From Procambarus clarkii (Eukaryota > Arthropoda > Malacostraca > Decapoda > Cambaridae), in contig NC_091160.1 of the NCBI RefSeq assembly GCF_040958095.1, positions 38,133,996 through 38,197,995 on the forward strand: DNA of 64,000 nucleotides, in the 5' to 3' direction. The notes below the pieces were generated by a model. The model was given only the letters and a program-made list of their open reading frames with translations, searched no databases and had not been told where the DNA came from. This document shows, piece by piece, positions 35,001 to 47,500 of the stretch. Made by a program: the position numbers and the translations under genes. Numbering within the stretch: position 1 is the first letter of the stretch; every line of letters starts with the position of its first letter.

Positions 35001-38000
35001 TGAAGGCAACAACGAACTGCTCCAGGAGCTCAAGCTCCGGAGTTTAAGATAAGGTAGGCCTGGGTAAACATACGAGGCTATACACCCACTCCTTCACTAC
35101 ACATGAGCTTCCCCTTGGCTACGACTGGCCGGGGATTACTAAGTGGACTCAGCACCTTCTTTACTGTTGTCGACGATCACGTGGTTCCCCAGATTTCAAG
35201 TTTGAGTTCCTCCCTGGCTCCCAATTTCGTGTGTTTTGAGAGCCTCCCGCAGCCAACATTGCGGCAAAACCTCTTGCAGCCACCACACTCTTCCTGGAGG
35301 TCCTCTGCGGCCATGCCAGATTTGGTTGAACTATCAACTTCGTCAGTATACACGCCGACCATGCAAACAGCTTCGTATTGATATGTAAGATGTAATTCAC
35401 GACCTTCTGCCTTAGATTAAAGACCAAACACGTACACTTGTTTGTCTTGCTCGCCTTTCTAGAAATAATTCTGAGCGCGCTCCCTGATGTCGTCATTCCT
35501 TACCTTACCTGATGTATACCTTGATAATCCCGGCTGTTTTATTTTGACAGTTACCACAACTGCTCTCACAACCATGGCTGGCAATGTTGACTGGTATGCA
35601 GGTCCTGGTAACCCAGGTCCTGGTAACCCAGGTCCTGGTAACCCAGGTCCTGGTAACCCAGATCCTGGTAACCCAGATCCTGGTAACCCAGATCTTGGTA
35701 ACCCAGATCCTGGTAACCCAGATCCTGGTAACCCAGATCTTGGTAACCTAAATCCTGGTAACCTAAATCCTGGTAACCCAGATCCTGGTAACCAAGGTTC
35801 TGGTAACTGAGATCCTGGTAACCCAGGTCCTGGTAACCCAGGTCCTGGTAACCCAGGTCCTGGTAACCTAAATCCTGGTAACCCAGATCCTGGTAATCCA
35901 GATCCTGGTAACCTAAATCCTGGTAACCTAAATCCTGGTAACCCAGATCCTGGTAACCAAGGTTCTGGTAACTGAGATCCTGGTAACCCAGGTCCTGGTA
36001 ACCCAGGTCCTGGTAACCCAGATCTTGGTAACCCAGATCCTGGTAACCCAGATCCTGGTAACCCAGATCTTGGTAACCCAGATCCTGGTAACCCAGATCC
36101 TGGTAACCCAGATCCTGGTAACCCAGATCTTGGTAACCCAGATCCTGGTAACCCAGATCCTGGTAACCCAGATCTTGGTAACCCAGATCCTGGTAACCCA
36201 GATCTTGGTAACCCAGATCATGGTAACCCAGATCCTGGTAACCCAGATCTTGGTAACCCAGATCATGGTAACCCAGATCCTGGTAACCCAGATCTTGGTA
36301 ACCCAGATCATGGTAACCCAGATCTTGGTAACCCAGATCATGGTAACCCAGATCCTGGTAACCCAGATCATGGTAACCCAGATCTTGGTAACCCAGATCA
36401 TGGTAACCCAGATCCTGGTAACCCAGATCCTAGTAACCCAGATCCTGGTAACCCAGATCATGGTAACCCAGATCATGGTAACCCAGATCCTGGTAACCCA
36501 GATCTTGGTAACCCAGATCCTGGTAACCCAGATCTTGGTAACCCAGATCATGGTAACCCAGATCCTGGTAACCCAGATCCTGGTAACCCAGATCTTGGTA
36601 ACCCAGATCATGGTAACCCAGATCCTGGTAACCCAGATCCTGGTAACCCAGATCATGGTAACCCAGATCATGGTAACCCAGATCCTGGTAACCCAGATCC
36701 TAGTAACCCAGATCCTGGTAACCCAGATCATGGTAACCCAGATCATGGTAACCCAGATCTTGGTAACCCAGATCCTAGTAACCCAGATCTTGGTAACCCA
36801 GATCATGGTAACCCAGATCCTGGTAACAAAGATCCTGGTAACCCAGATCCTGGTAACTCAGATCATGGTAACCCAGATCATGGTAACCCAGATCTTGGTA
36901 ACCCAGATCCTAGTAACCCAGATCCTGGTAACCCAGATCATGGTAACCCAGATCCTGGTAACCCAGATCCTGGTAACCCAGATCCTGGTAACCCAGATCC
37001 TGGTAACCCAGATCATGGTAACCCAGATCCTGGTAACCCAGGTCCTGGTAACCCAGGTCCTGGTAACCCAGTTCCTGGTAATCCAGATCCTGGTAACCTA
37101 AATCCTGGTAACCCAGATCCTGGTAACCCAGATCCTGGTAACCCAGATCTTGGTAACCCAGATCATGGTAACCCAGATCCTGGTAACCCAGATCATGGTA
37201 ACCCAGATCTTGGTAACCCAGATCATGGTAACCCAGATCCTGGTAACCCAGATCCTAGTAACCCAGATCCTGGTAACCCAGATCATGGTAACCCAGATCA
37301 TGGTAACCCAGATCCTGGTAACCCAGATCCTAGTAACCCAGATCCTGGTAACCCAGATCATGGTAACCCAGATCATGGTAACCCAGATCTTGGTAACCCA
37401 GATCCTAGTAACCCAGATCTTGGTAACCCAGATCATGGTAACCCAGATCCTGGTAACAAAGATCCTGGTAACCCAGATCCTGGTAACTCAGATCATGGTA
37501 ACCCAGATCATGGTAACCCAGATCCTAGTAACCCAGATCCTGGTAACCCAGATCCTGGTAACCCAGATCCTGGTAACCCAGATCCTGGTAACCCAGATCC
37601 TGGTAACCCAGATCCTGGTAACCCAGATCATGGTAACCCAGATCATGGTAACCCAGATCTTGGTAACCCAGATCCTAGTAACCCAGATCCTGGTAACCCA
37701 GATCATGGTAACCCAGATCCTGGTAACCCAGATCCTTGTAACCCAGATCCTGGTAACCCAGATCCTGGTAACCCAGATCCTGGTAACCCAGATCCTGGTA
37801 ACCCAGATCCTGGTAACCCAGGCCCTGGTAACCCAGGTCCTGGTAACCCAGATCCTGGTAACCCAGATCATGGTAACCCAGATCTTGGTAACCCAGATCA
37901 TGGTAACCCAGATCCTGGTAACCCAGATCCTAGTAACCCAGATCCTGGTAACCCAGATCATGGTAACCCAGATCATGGTAACCCAGATCCTGGTAACCCA

Positions 38001-40489
38001 GATCTTGGTAACCCAGATCCTGGTAACCCAGATCTTGGTAACCCAGATCATGGTAACCCAGATCCTGGTAACCCAGATCCTGGTAACCCAGATCTTGGTA
38101 ACCCAGATCATGGTAACCCAGATCCTGGTAACCCAGATCCTGGTAACCCAGATCATGGTAACCCAGATCATGGTAACCCAGATCCTGGTAACCCAGATCC
38201 TAGTAACCCAGATCCTGGTAACCCAGATCATGGTAACCCAGATCATGGTAACCCAGATCTTGGTAACCCAGATCCTAGTAACCCAGATCTTGGTAACCCA
38301 GATCATGGTAACCCAGATCCTGGTAACAAAGATCCTGGTAACCCAGATCCTGGTAACTCAGATCATGGTAACCCAGATCATGGTAACCCAGATCTTGGTA
38401 ACCCAGATCCTAGTAACCCAGATCCTGGTAACCCAGATCATGGTAACCCAGATCCTGGTAACCCAGATCCTGGTAACCCAGATCCTGGTAACCCAGATCC
38501 TGGTAACCCAGATCATGGTAACCCAGATCCTGGTAACCCAGGTCCTGGTAACCCAGGTCCTGGTAACCCAGATCCTGGTAATCCAGATCCTGGTAACCTA
38601 AATCCTGGTAACCCAGATCCTGGTAACCCAGATCCTGGTAACCCAGATCTTGGTAACCCAGATCATGGTAACCCAGATCCTGGTAACCCAGATCATGGTA
38701 ACCCAGATCTTGGTAACCCAGATCATGGTAACCCAGATCCTGGTAACCCAGATCCTAGTAACCCAGATCCTGGTAACCCAGATCATGGTAACCCAGATCA
38801 TGGTAACCCAGATCCTGGCAACCCAGATCCTAGTAACCCAGATCCTGGTAACCCAGATCATGGTAACCCAGATCATGGTAACCCAGATCTTGGTAACCCA
38901 GATCCTAGTAACCCAGATCTTGGTAACCCAGATCATGGTAACCCAGATCCTGGTAACAAAGATCCTGGTAACCCAGATCCTGGTAACTCAGATCATGGTA
39001 ACCCAGATCATGGTAACCCAGATCCTAGTAACCCAGATCCTGGTAACCCAGATCCTGGTAACCCAGATCCTGGTAACCCAGATCCTGGTAACCCAGATCC
39101 TGGTAACCCAGATCCTGGTAACCCAGATCATGGTAACCCAGATCATGGTAACCCAGATCTTGGTAACCCAGATCCTAGTAACCCAGATCCTGGTAACCCA
39201 GATCATGGTAACCCAGATCCTGGTAACCCAGATCCTTGTAACCCAGATCCTGGTAACCCAGATCCTGGTAACCCAGATCCTGGTAACCCAGATCCTGGTA
39301 ACCCAGGCCCTGGTAACCCAGGTCCTGGTAACCCAGATCCTGGTAACCCAGATCCTGGTAACCCAGGTCCTGGTAACCCAGATCCTGGTAACCCAGATCC
39401 TGGTAACCCAGGCCCTGGTAACCCAGGTCCTGGTAACCCAGGTCCTGGTAACCCAGATCCTGGTAACCCAGATCCTGGTAACCCAGATCCTGGTAACCCA
39501 GGTCCTGGTAACCCAGGTCCTGGTAACCCAGATCCTGGTAACCCAGATCCTGGTAACCCAGATCCTGGTAACCCAGATCCTGGTAACCCAGATCCTGGTA
39601 ACACAGATCCTGGTAACCCAGGTCCTGGTAACCCAGGTCCTGGTAACCCAGATCCTGGTAACCCAGATCCTGGTAACCCAGATCCTGGTAACCCAGATCC
39701 TGGTAACCCAGATCCTGGTAACCCAGATCCTGGTAACCCAGATCCTGGTAACCCAGGCCCTGGTAACCCAGGTCCTGGTAACCCAGATCCTGGTAACCCA
39801 GATCCTGGTAACCCAGGTCCTGGTAACCCAGATCCTGGTAACCCAGATCCTGGTAACCCAGGCCCTGGTAACCCAGGTCCTGGTAACCCAGGTTCTGGTA
39901 ACCCAGATCCTGGTAACCCAGATCCTGGTAACCCAGATCCTGGTAACCCAGGTCCTGGTAACCCAGATCCTGGTAACCCAGATCCTGGTAACCCAGATCC
40001 TGGTAACCCAGGTCCTGGTAACCCAGGTCCTGGTAACCCAGATCCTGGTAACCCAGATCCTGGTAACCCAGATCCTGGTAACCCAGATCCTGGTAACCCA
40101 GATCCTGGTAACACAGATCCTGGTAACCCAGGTCCTGGTAACCCAGGTCCTGGTAACCCAGATCCTGGTAACCCAGATCCTGGTAACCCAGATCCTGGTA
40201 ACCCAGGCCCTGGTAACCCAGGTCCTGGTAACTCAGATCCTGGTAACCCAGGTCCTGGTAACCCAGGTCCTGGTAACCCAGATCCTGGTAACCCAGATCC
40301 TGGTAACCCAGGTCCTGGTAACCCAGATCCTGGTAACCCAGGTCCTGGTAACCCAGATCCTGGTAACCCAGATCCTGGTAACCCAGGTCCTGGTAACCCA
40401 GGCCCTGGTAACCCAGGTCCTGATAACCCAGGTCCTGATACTCCTGCTCATGTACCCCTCCACAAACACACTCACAGAAACCTCCTTCC

Positions 40490-40564
<75 letters not shown>

Positions 40565-43500
40565 CCTCCTTCCATCGCAGTAGGACCAATTTCCCTCTCC
40601 CATCAATTGCAACCCACCAACCACTAATTGCCACCCATTAATCATCAACTACCACCTATACCGCCTCCCACACTTCTCCTTGGAACTCAGCCACTGCTTT
40701 CTACCACCTTCGCCTTCCCAGCTCCAAGCCCCACAATTTCCACCCCACCAAACCCCCTACTCAACCTCAAATGCACCACAGACATCCACCCCCCCTGTTC
40801 CCTTCCACATTCCAAATGTACCCTCCCCTCTTCCCTACCTACGAACTCGACCTAACCTGACCTAAACCCCATACTTAGACTGGAAACTAACTGCCCAGAG
40901 GACAGGACAACAATGAATACTCTGAAGATCTGGTAGACCAATGTTGATGAACTGTCAAATAAAGCAGATGAACTCAAAGAAAGGAATGAAAACACAAACT
41001 CTGATGGAGACCAAGCTAACTGTTATGATTAGTACTGCAATGCAACATTCCCAAGGAAACACTAAATAATGAGAAATTGAAATTGAATTGAAATAGAAAT
41101 AAGTTTATTGAGGTAAAAAACACATAAAGGGATGAGGTAACTCAAGCTATTCTCACCCCGTTCAGTACATCGTGTTAATACATACATAGACACACATCAC
41201 AAACAATAAACATATTACCGAACATTCTGAGAGATAAACATATACATTTCCTCCTTTACTCAAATAGTATGGTATCAGACGTACACACAAATACTTTTAT
41301 GACCTAGGTATACTGTATAGGCAATTTGCAAGAGACATGCAGATAATTCAACAAAAGATTATAGTCTTGGTTCAAAATTCTTATATCTCTCAAGAATATC
41401 ATCAACCTTTCCGTTGTGACACATCCAGGCTATTTGTTCAGGAACAGTCCTTATCTCAGTGTTTCTATATACATTAATCAACGGGCAATCAAGAACATAA
41501 TGGGCAAGGGTGTGAGACCTTAACATACCACATAGTTTACAATTCGTGTCATTATCATGAACACCTATCCCATATTCCCAGTAATATTTGTACCCAAGCC
41601 TGAGCCGCATGTACACAGAGTCACTCCAAGCATTTCTCCTTTTACCATAAGTGAAATGGGTGTTTTGACTCACACACATGTAGTGTTGCATGGTTTGACT
41701 ACTCTCATACATTATATCTCTCCTCTCCACTTCTGCCTGTGCCTGAATATTTCTGATTTTGCTTCTTATTTGTCTCATTGTGAATTCATATTCGATGTCA
41801 ACTTGTGGTTTTGATGTGGCACGTTTGGCCAAGTCATCCGCTACCTTGTTGAGCACTATTCCAAGATGAGATGGAATCCACATGAATTTCACACTATGAC
41901 CTTTCAACTGTATCTCAGTTATCCTTTTCTTACAATCCTCAACTATGGACATGAAGACTGGGTTTCGACTGTTTAAGGACTCCAGTGCTCCTCGGCTATC
42001 GACAAATACAAAAACATCTTTGTCGTCATGACGTACTTCCTCAAAACACGCCAGAATAGCCTGCAGTTCAGCTTGTGTGGATGATATATAATTACTAAGC
42101 CGGAGTTCAATTTTCCTGTCCACAGTCCCAAACTCAGTATATTCCCTTATGAGGCCACCACACCCTGCCCTGCCATCCTCCGCCACCGACCCGTCGCAAT
42201 ATACATGTAAACTGTTGCCTCTTGGTAACCGAGATATCATGCTTCCATACAAACACCGTAATTGTCCCGGTTCATGATGAATCATTTTCACCTTGAGGGG
42301 TACAATTTCGACGTCTATTTTCTGTACTTTCCAGGGAGCAGACCTATTACACTGGTGAGAGGGTTTACAGCAGTCAAGTACATCGTATTCCCTGAGGTCA
42401 TGAGCTAATCCCCTCGTGTAGCGTGTCTCCCTCAGTTTCCTGGAAGTGTGTACGTCACTCAAGCAGGTCTGAACGCTCTCAAACAGCTTATCCCCTCCTT
42501 TTCTCCGCATGAAACGAATAGATACTCTAGTGTTAATGTCACGGACTCTATCATACACACTGTAAATTTAATTCCATTCTCATTATTTCAATCATTGCAT
42601 TTCTTTGACATCCAAGAATAATTGTCATAACCTCGTTCTGTATCAGCTTAATTTTTTTAATTCTGCCTTGGCCTGTGTAAGACAAAACTGGTGATGCGTA
42701 GTCTATCAGGGACCGAATAATGAGAAGGGAAAGACTTCAGAGAGAAGGCAGGTATTGCACTGTTGGTAAAAAGAAACTGGATATATGAAGGGGTTTGTTT
42801 GTAGGTGTCAAACAACTACAAGGACTGCATCATGCTAATAATTTCACTGGATATTGAGAAAGTGGTTGTTGCTGTAATCTACAACCCTTCAAAGAACAAC
42901 AGAAGACTGAGGTAAGAATACCAAGGGATGGTAGCCCATAGACTGAATGTAAAGCTTATATATAGTAACAGGAGACTTCAGACATGGCCAAACTGACTGA
43001 GAAACAATGGGCCCAAAAGTAGGAGATGAGACAACGAGCAAAGCTTGTAGAAGTGGAAAAGTTAAACTTCCTGGTGCAATATGTTTAGCAGTCCCCGTGG
43101 CATTGTGGTAAGACGCTCACCTGGTGTTTCTCTAGCGCTTTGTCCTGGGTTCGTATCCTAGCCGGGGAGGAGTAACTAGGCGCAAATCCTTAACTGTAGC
43201 CTTTGTTTAACCCAACAGTAAAACGGGTACCTTGTTGTTAAACGATTTGGCGGGTTTTATTCCGGGGAACATATGTTTGCTGATGATACTACCCTCATCA
43301 ATTTAGACCCCAACCCACATACACTAAATAATGTTGTGAATAATGAATGAAAAAAGTTCACTTATGGATGTCTACTAACACTAAACATAGAAAAGACCTA
43401 CTACATCTTATTTGGAAGCAAATCATCGAATGCAATTCAGCTTCAGATAGACAACATTAACATCAGTAATAAAAATGATGGCAAGTTTCTTGGCCTATTC

Positions 43501-44495
43501 CTAGACAAGAGACTCAACTTCAGTACCCACATACAACACATAACTAAGAAAGTCTCTAAAACAGTTGGTATACTCTCTAAAATCAGATATTATGTTCCTA
43601 ACTCTGCTCTCCTTTTACTATATTATGCACTAATCTATCCCTATCTTAATTATGGTATCTGTGCATGGGGGTCTATCACTGCAAACCACTTTAAGCCCAT
43701 CATCACCCAGCAAAAATCTGCTATCAGAATAATAACAAATTCTGCTTTCAGACAACACTCAGCTCCCTTAATTAAATCCTTTAACATGCTAAATATTAAC
43801 TCCCTCCACACATTCTCTTGTGTCAACTACATTTACAAAACCCTGTTCCTAAATGCAAACCATGCTCTGAAACTCTCCCTGCACAGATGTAATAGGACCC
43901 ATTATCACCACACCAGAAATAAATATCTCTTTGATATCTCCAGGGTCAAACTTAATCTGTGTAAACACTCTATGCAAATAAAGGGACCCAGTCTATGGAA
44001 CTCACTCCCTAGCAAATTGAAAAGCTGTCAAACTTTTGCCTCATTCAAAAACAAAACCAAAGAGTCCCTAATTTCACCTTCATAGTTTCCTATGCTGAGC
44101 TTTAATTTGCTCAGTATCTAGTGTTACCCAATCTCCCAATCTTTATGTACTTAATCCAAACAACTTTATCATTGTGCTCATTGCTGTCTTCTTTTGTGTG
44201 CTAGCTATAAGCTGTACTGTGCATATTAATTTTTGTTAAACTACCATTCAAGCTGTCAATGCAATCAATCTGAGCTACCTGTGTGCTTTAATATACCTAC
44301 AAATTTCTCTCATCTTCCATTTTTTTCTTGCTCTGTACCTGTTATCATTTTTATAAATTTTGCTAGTATTTGCCTACTTATAATTTTCTTAAATTAAAGA
44401 CCTGCCCGAAACGCTGCTCGTACTAGTGGCTTTACAAGAATGTAATTACTATGTTATGTATCCTCACAATCTCAATGTACCTTCTTGTATATATA

Positions 44496-44566
<71 letters not shown>

Positions 44567-47500
44567 GTAAATAAATAAATTAAGGACTTGCCCGAAACGC
44601 TACGCGTCCTAGTGGCTGTACAAGAATGAAAGAACACTTGTATATATAAAAAAATAAATAAATAATTAAGAAAGTAAACAAGAAGGGGTGGTGACAAATA
44701 TCAGGGGTTGGGGGGTTTTAGAAACTGGTTATTGAACCAAACTGATACTTGCTTACCGACGAACAGAAACCCCCAACCATTCCCTGATAAAAATATGACC
44801 GACCAAGCCAACCACACTTCTGCTGCCGTCAGTCGACCAGCAATGAGCACTGGAGTGCTTGCAATTAGTTGGGAGATCACCCTGTAATTGTCTTTTTTTC
44901 GGAGAGGGGATCAGCGTCTCCTTTATTCAAGGGCGCGGCTCCAAACTGGCCTAGTTGTCATGAGTACACACCCACACGAGCCGCCGTGACTCCCACACTT
45001 TCCATATTATTGGATAATCTATTGAGTTCCCTTCATGGTGTTAATGACCTTTGCCCACCAATTTGCAATCGTGTCTCTCTCCCTCTCTCTTACTATCCAG
45101 GAAGCCTCACCCAGACAAAGGCAAAAATCAGCTGTTAACATACAAACATTTAATGCATGAGAACACACACAACAAAAAATATATAATATAGATAATATTA
45201 CAGTGCAGCACCCTAGGCTGCTACCAACCGATAGCACTCCAATATCACGTCAGACCTACACAAAATAAAACTTATTAGGCTGCTGCTTAATCTTCAGCTC
45301 ACAATCTACTGCCCCCTCACTGCTTGGGGCTGAAATACCTGGTACACAAAATATCTCCAACAAGAAAAATAAATCAATCTCTCACCTTACACTGCCCCTT
45401 TCATGCCAAAATGCAATCAAGCACTCCCTCGAACATCTCAATGTGTCCATATGATTCTCTGTTCTATTTCTCGAGGCCCACTACTGAGAACATCTATCTG
45501 GGTCCTCAAAATCAGGTAGGTACTCCTGCAGATCTTCCAATATCTGCTGCAAATGAAGTTCATATGCCGCTTCTCTCTCCAGCATGTCCACTTGTCAACT
45601 TATCATCTCTAACTTCTTATATCAGCTCACTATCTTAATAAAAATACTAACCTATGCACATAAACATTTACGATCGCTGGGCATACGATCAAGCACTAAT
45701 AAACACTGTAGGATAATCTAATGGGACCTTACTGTATAAAGTGACGACGCGACGACCTCGCCCACTGGCGCCCCAAGATAGCGCTACTCTTGGTCGTCCA
45801 AGAAAATCCTTTAGTCCCTCGCAGCTTCCTTCAGTTCTGACTTGAGCACACAAAGTCGCCTGGCAGGCTCCACACAGAAATACCTGCTCAATTTCCTCCA
45901 CTCAAGGATATAAAACATTAGAGTCCGCACAGGCACGACCACCCCACTAAGCTTCAGGTCGCCTCTAATATCTTTACTAGCACTGAGAACTGATGCACGG
46001 CGTCCCTCACACTTGATAACAAGTAGCCTCCAGTCAACTACCAAACAGGGAACTGTATTCTTCCTTCTTCCCAGGAGATTTTTTTATTTATATATACTAG
46101 AGTTCTTACACTCTTGTACAGCCACTAGTACGTGTAGCGATTCGGGCAAGTCCTTAATCCTATGTTCCCCTGGAAATTGACCCCCGCGAAGAATCTTTTT
46201 TATAACCAAGTACCCATTTTACTGTTGAGTTCAACAGAGGCTACAGTTAAGGATTTGCGCCCAGTAAATCCTCCCCGGCCAGGATACGAACCCAGGACAA
46301 AGCGCTCGCAGAACGCCAGGCGAGCGTCTTACCACTACTCCACGGAGACTGCAGACTTCACTTCGTACATCTGATCGTGACGACTGTGGTAACTCAAGTG
46401 ATGCGTTACGACATCAGTCGGTGTCACGTCACGTCACAAAATGTCGACATCTTATTCCATCTAACTTTTACAAGATGCTCATCCTTTGACTGTCTTCTTT
46501 AAAGTCACTGACGTTTACTTAATAAATTTCCTTCCTCTGCTATCTTAATCTCTGGTCAAGTGTGCAGAATAACTCTCACCTGGTAGACTCACTTCACTAG
46601 GCTGCCTGGGGTCAACACAAACCAGCTAGATTAGACCTGGTCTGCACACAGAATGAGATGCTATTGAAAACATTGGCCATAAGAGGCCAATGACCCCCCC
46701 TGTGTTTTAGTCTTTGAATACATAAGATCAGATAATTCCTGGAGAGAGGATAGAATGAGGAGACCTCAAAGGAAAATCAACACGACATGATGGACTACGT
46801 AACGAACAAACTCGAAGAAGCTGAAGAAAGATTCATACCACCACTAAGGGTTAAAGGAAGCACGACGAACATTACCCGATGGTTAAAGTGGCAGTGTTTG
46901 GGAAGTAAAGAAAAGGTAAGGTAATTACCAGGAGAAAGTGATAAGACAATATAACCTATATAGCACTTGGAAGGGGTCAGGATAAGGACTTGAGATGAGA
47001 CGGGGGAAGGGAATGGCGCCCAACCATTTGACGGTTGTGGATTGAACGCCGACCTGCATGAAGTGAGATCGTCACTCTACCTTCCAGCCCAAGTGGTTGA
47101 GCTGGAAGTTGAGAAAAGAAGCAAAAGAACATGCAAGAAATAAAGAGAACACAGAACAGAAGGAAATCACAATATTTACAAAGTGTCCAGATATGAGTAC
47201 ACAGAAACTAGTGAGAGGCAGAGAAACATTACAAGACTACCAGTGAATACAGTGCTAAGTCCCGACCAAAACCTGTTTTATAGCAACATCAGGAGGAAGA
47301 TGACTGCGAATAACCAAGTAATCAGACTTGTAAAATGGGAGAGAGGAAACATCATAAGGAGGTAATAATAAGAATGATGAGGAACTTAACAAAAGTTCTA
47401 AGAAGTATTCAAGCTGGAATCTAATTTTGCCACTAGAGCTAAGAGTTCAAACCGAATGGAGACTTATACAGGGAAGCCTCACTGATATGATAATGACACC

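Noticed and set aside
36025-40641. Long VTQIL, WVTRI, GYQDL and LPGSG repeat proteins
   Set aside because: All arise from a 15-bp unit read in different frames of the same array; simultaneous openness in opposite strands marks them as artefacts.
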